From contig JABDPL010000295.1 of the NCBI GenBank assembly GCA_013042825.1, positions 1 through 26,099 of the forward strand: a DNA stretch of 26,099 nucleotides, read 5' to 3'. Made by a program: the position numbers and the translations under genes. This document shows positions 23,861 through 26,099 of this stretch, in pieces (position 1 is the stretch's first letter; each line of letters starts with the position of its first letter). The stretch comes from Flavobacteriaceae bacterium. GTDB taxonomy: Bacteria > Bacteroidota > Bacteroidia > Flavobacteriales > Flavobacteriaceae. A model generated the notes under the pieces. It was not told where the DNA came from, searched no databases, and was given only the letters and a program-made list of their open reading frames with translations.

Positions 23861-24640
23861 ATGAAAAGATTACTATCGATTTTTGCCATTGCTTGTCTTA
23901 TGGCAATTGCACCGGTTAACGCATATACAAATGCGAACACAATTTCATTTGACAGCACGGTAATCAGTGTTGCTCAGGAGGAGGGCGCTGATGACGCTGC
24001 CGAGTCTTTAGGATTCCACCAGGAACTAAAGAAACGTTTTATTGAAGGAGGTCCCGGTTTCATGGGCATCGTTTTGTTATGTTTGATTCTAGGACTGGCA
24101 ATAGCCATCGAGAGAATTATCTTCCTTAACTTATCTACTACCAACTCTAAAAAGCTTGTGAAGGATGTGGAAGATGCCTTGAACTCCGGTGGAGTGGAAG
24201 CTGCTAAAGAAGTATGCCGAAACACAAAAGGGCCTGTTGCTTCTATATTTTATCAGGGACTTGACAGAACAGATGAAGGATTAGACCAGGCTGAGAAAGC
24301 TGTAGTGGCCTATGGTGGTGTTCAAATGGGACAACTCGAAAAGAATGTTTCCTGGATTTCACTCTTTATCGCGCTGGCACCGATGCTTGGGTTCATGGGA
24401 ACGGTAATCGGTATGATCACGGCCTTCGATAAAATTGAAGCTGCCGGTGATATGCAACCATCACTTGTTGCTGGGGGTATTAAAGTGGCACTTTTAACAA
24501 CGGTATTTGGTTTGATCGTTGCGATCATTCTTCAGATATTCTACAACTATATAATCGCGAAAATCGATGCTATTGTAAATGACATGGAAGATGCATCAAT
24601 CTCTTTGATGGATATCCTTGTTCGTAACAAACAAAAATAA
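23861..24640 (+). CDS. exbB: ExbB/TolQ/MotA-family proton channel
   Basis: A 259-aa inner-membrane proton-channel subunit of a TonB-type energising complex. After an N-terminal hydrophobic leader (1-21, possible signal sequence) and a short polar part come three membrane helices: about 66-89, 163-190 and 205-232. The conserved family region is here (SLFIALAPMLGFMGTVIGMITAFD ... LVAGGIKVALLTTVFGLIVAI). With ExbD it should turn proton flow into motion of TonB for substrate uptake; tonB itself is not in the window. It heads a tight operon with a 9-nt gap to the next gene. TolQ or a gliding-related role cannot be excluded from sequence alone. Confidence 0.92.
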   Translation: MKRLLSIFAIACLMAIAPVNAYTNANTISFDSTVISVAQEEGADDAAESLGFHQELKKRFIEGGPGFMGIVLLCLILGLAIAIERIIFLNLSTTNSKKLVKDVEDALNSGGVEAAKEVCRNTKGPVASIFYQGLDRTDEGLDQAEKAVVAYGGVQMGQLEKNVSWISLFIALAPMLGFMGTVIGMITAFDKIEAAGDMQPSLVAGGIKVALLTTVFGLIVAIILQIFYNYIIAKIDAIVNDMEDASISLMDILVRNKQK

Positions 24641-24649
24641 AACCGGACT

Positions 24650-25102
24650 ATGAATTTTCATAAGATAACACGTTTAGTAGCCGGTTTATTAGGTCTTGCA
24701 GGCATCATCTTTTTGGTGATGATCATCTCAAAGGGAGATGACGTCATAAAGGCGTCTGCAGCTGCAGGTGATACCTCAACTGTAGATCCTATGGCTTTTG
24801 TAGCCTATATCACACTGGCAATAATTTTATTCTTTGTGTTGTTCTTTGTTTTGAAGAATCTCTTTGCGAATACTGCAACACTTAAAAAGACGTTAATTAA
24901 TGTAGGGGCCTTCCTATTATTATTTTTAATCGCTTATTTCATTTTTGCTACTGGTGTTGAAACACCGATGCGTGACGGAGAAGTACTTTCCGAAGGCGGT
25001 TCTAAAATGGTAGGCGCGGGACTCTATCTATTTTATTTCCTCATTGTAATTGCGGCAGTGCTAATGGTATTTTCTGGCGCAGGGAAATATATAAAAAGAT
25101 AA
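24650..25102 (+). CDS. Four-span membrane protein between exbB and exbD
   Basis: 150 residues with four predicted membrane spans (about 9-27, 47-70, 82-101, 119-142), short loops, a basic end (GKYIKR) and no recognisable enzyme motif. The loop between spans 3 and 4 is charged (TGVETPMRDGEVLSEGGSK). Gaps of 9 and 6 nt to exbB and exbD place it firmly in the same transcript, so it is probably an extra subunit or assembly factor of this complex in Bacteroidota. I do not know a named family or a tested function. Confidence 0.82.
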   Translation: MNFHKITRLVAGLLGLAGIIFLVMIISKGDDVIKASAAAGDTSTVDPMAFVAYITLAIILFFVLFFVLKNLFANTATLKKTLINVGAFLLLFLIAYFIFATGVETPMRDGEVLSEGGSKMVGAGLYLFYFLIVIAAVLMVFSGAGKYIKR

Positions 25103-25108
25103 ATAACT

Positions 25109-25714
25109 ATGGCAAAACGATCAGCACCGGAAGTGAATGCCGGCTCGATGGCCGACATCGCCTTTCTACTGTTAATTTTCTTCCTGGTAACCACCACCAT
25201 CGAAAAAGATTCGGGTATTAACCGTAAACTTCCTCCTATGGAAGAATCGGATGAGGATGTGATTATCAAGCAGAAGAACATTTTTACAGTACTATTGAAC
25301 GGTAGGGATCAATTGCTTGTTGAGGATGATTTAATGGAGGTTAAGAATCTTAGGGCTGCTGCAGTCGAGTTCTTAGACAATAACGGTGATGGTTCATGCG
25401 ATTATTGTCGTGGAAAGAAAGATCCTAGTTCTTCAGATAATCCTGATAAGGCAATTATTTCCCTTAAAAACGAAAGAGAAACGTCGTATGCAGCCTATAT
25501 TACGGTTCAAAATGAATTGGTGGCTGCCTATAATGTATTGAGAAACAGGCGAGCTTTGGAAATAGGTCCAAAATCCGGATTCAGAGATATGAACTTTGTC
25601 GAGATGCAGGCCAATTATAAGGATGCACGGTTTACTGGAAATAAGACCAAACTCAAGGAAGTGATCGATCAGATCAAACTTGAGATTCCACAGAAATTGT
25701 CGGAGGTTCAGTAA
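25109..25714 (+). CDS. exbD: ExbD/TolR-family subunit, long form
   Basis: A 201-aa biopolymer transport protein: a short cytoplasmic start, one membrane helix (about 14-31) carrying the essential proton-relay Asp15 (MADIAFLLLIFFLVTTT), then a periplasmic domain. It is longer than E. coli ExbD (141 aa). The extra part includes a segment at about 89-113 with an EF-hand-like D-N-N-G-D-G run and a Cys97-x-x-Cys100 pair, then a helical stretch (SYAAYITVQNELVAAYNVLRNR). It is third in the operon, 6 nt after the 4-TM gene and 24 nt before a second exbD. Confidence 0.9.
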   Translation: MAKRSAPEVNAGSMADIAFLLLIFFLVTTTIEKDSGINRKLPPMEESDEDVIIKQKNIFTVLLNGRDQLLVEDDLMEVKNLRAAAVEFLDNNGDGSCDYCRGKKDPSSSDNPDKAIISLKNERETSYAAYITVQNELVAAYNVLRNRRALEIGPKSGFRDMNFVEMQANYKDARFTGNKTKLKEVIDQIKLEIPQKLSEVQ

Positions 25715-25738
25715 TATTTAAATTTTAAACCAAAGAAA

Positions 25739-26068
25739 ATGTCAAAATTTAAAAAGAAAAAAAGTGGTGCCTTGCCCGCTATTTCTACGGCCTCCCTACC
25801 GGATATTGTTTTCATGCTCTTATTCTTCTTTATGGTTGCAACGGTGATGCGTGAGAATACACTTATGATTTCAAACAGCCTGCCCATGGCAGACCAGGTT
25901 GAAAAACTGGACAAGAAAAATCCTATAAGTTACGTCTATGCAGGAAAGCCCAGTAAAGGATATGAGAAATACGGAACTGAGGCGAGAATTCAACTGAACG
26001 ATAAGTTTGCAGATGTTAACGAGATAGTTCAATTTATCTATTCTGATAGATCGGCTATGATGGAATAA
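25739..26068 (+). CDS. exbD: Second ExbD-family subunit, C-terminally short
   Basis: 109 residues: a very basic N-terminus (MSKFKKKKSG), one membrane helix (about 19-37) with the relay Asp22 (SLPDIVFMLLFFFMVATV), then only part of the periplasmic domain (RIQLNDKFADVNEIVQFIYSDR). Family members, as I remember them, continue for 45 or more residues with the end of the periplasmic domain. Here a TAA at 26066 stops it. The bases after the stop still read LIPFLTF, then TGA, then VK in the same frame, which resembles the expected continuation, so the gene may carry premature stops or a sequence error. Only 31 nt remain after the stop, so this cannot be settled here. Confidence 0.78.
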   Translation: MSKFKKKKSGALPAISTASLPDIVFMLLFFFMVATVMRENTLMISNSLPMADQVEKLDKKNPISYVYAGKPSKGYEKYGTEARIQLNDKFADVNEIVQFIYSDRSAMME

Positions 26069-26099
26069 CTTATTCCGTTCCTTACGTTTTGAGTTAAAG

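Noticed and set aside
1..26099. CRISPR arrays, insertion sequences, prophage or defence genes
   Set aside because: No regularly spaced repeats, transposase or integrase motifs, terminal inverted repeats or known defence domains were seen by eye.

Overview
The window looks like part of a marine-type Flavobacteriaceae (Bacteroidota) chromosome. The evidence is a secreted protein ending in a type A Por (type IX) secretion sorting domain, bacteroidete promoter boxes of the form TAnnTTTG (several with an upstream TTG/TTTG), few Shine-Dalgarno sequences, and gene sets typical of the family, such as exbB / 4-TM protein / exbD / exbD and tetR-tolC-MFP-RND. The content is mostly housekeeping and envelope genes. 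I see no transposase, integrase, phage gene, CRISPR array or defence system.

Layout. 1-1922: 3' part of a large secreted beta-propeller (Asp-box) protein, closed by a strong terminator. 2059-2399: two tandem single-span micro-proteins behind a consensus promoter. 2536-2985: tRNA/nucleoside deaminase, tail to tail with a leftward group aspS > ClC-type chloride transport protein > small membrane protein (6786-2982). 13582-6906: leftward efflux operon tetR > TolC-like > membrane fusion lipoprotein > RND pump, with a candidate TetR operator just upstream of its promoter. 13704-15028: rightward short-chain polyprenyl synthase coupled to a conserved hypothetical. 15558-15040 and 16236-15691: a leftward c-type cytochrome lipoprotein and a small outer-membrane barrel. 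16350-20338: sucA-sucB, the E1 and E2 of 2-oxoglutarate dehydrogenase, overlapping by 4 nt. 21595-20522: a leftward retropepsin-like protease plus an orphan NarL-type response regulator. 21671-23479: a TatD-family hydrolase and a type I asparaginase. 23541-23628: tRNA-Ser(GGA). 23861 to the end: a TonB-energising exbB / 4-TM / exbD / exbD operon, whose second exbD stops early.

The most useful general observation is about starts. For four genes (tetR, prenyl synthase, cytochrome, TatD), and probably the deaminase, the start codon lies only 3-6 nt after a TAnnTTTG-type box, so their mRNAs should be leaderless or nearly so. These boxes also decide several starts against upstream in-frame alternatives. 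Other points worth checking are a ClC protein with Leu in place of the gating glutamate, an RND pump with an extra hydrophobic insert and altered proton-relay residues, a perfect-arm inverted repeat as TetR operator, two uncharacterised membrane micro-proteins, the retropepsin/response-regulator pair, and the early stop in the second exbD.
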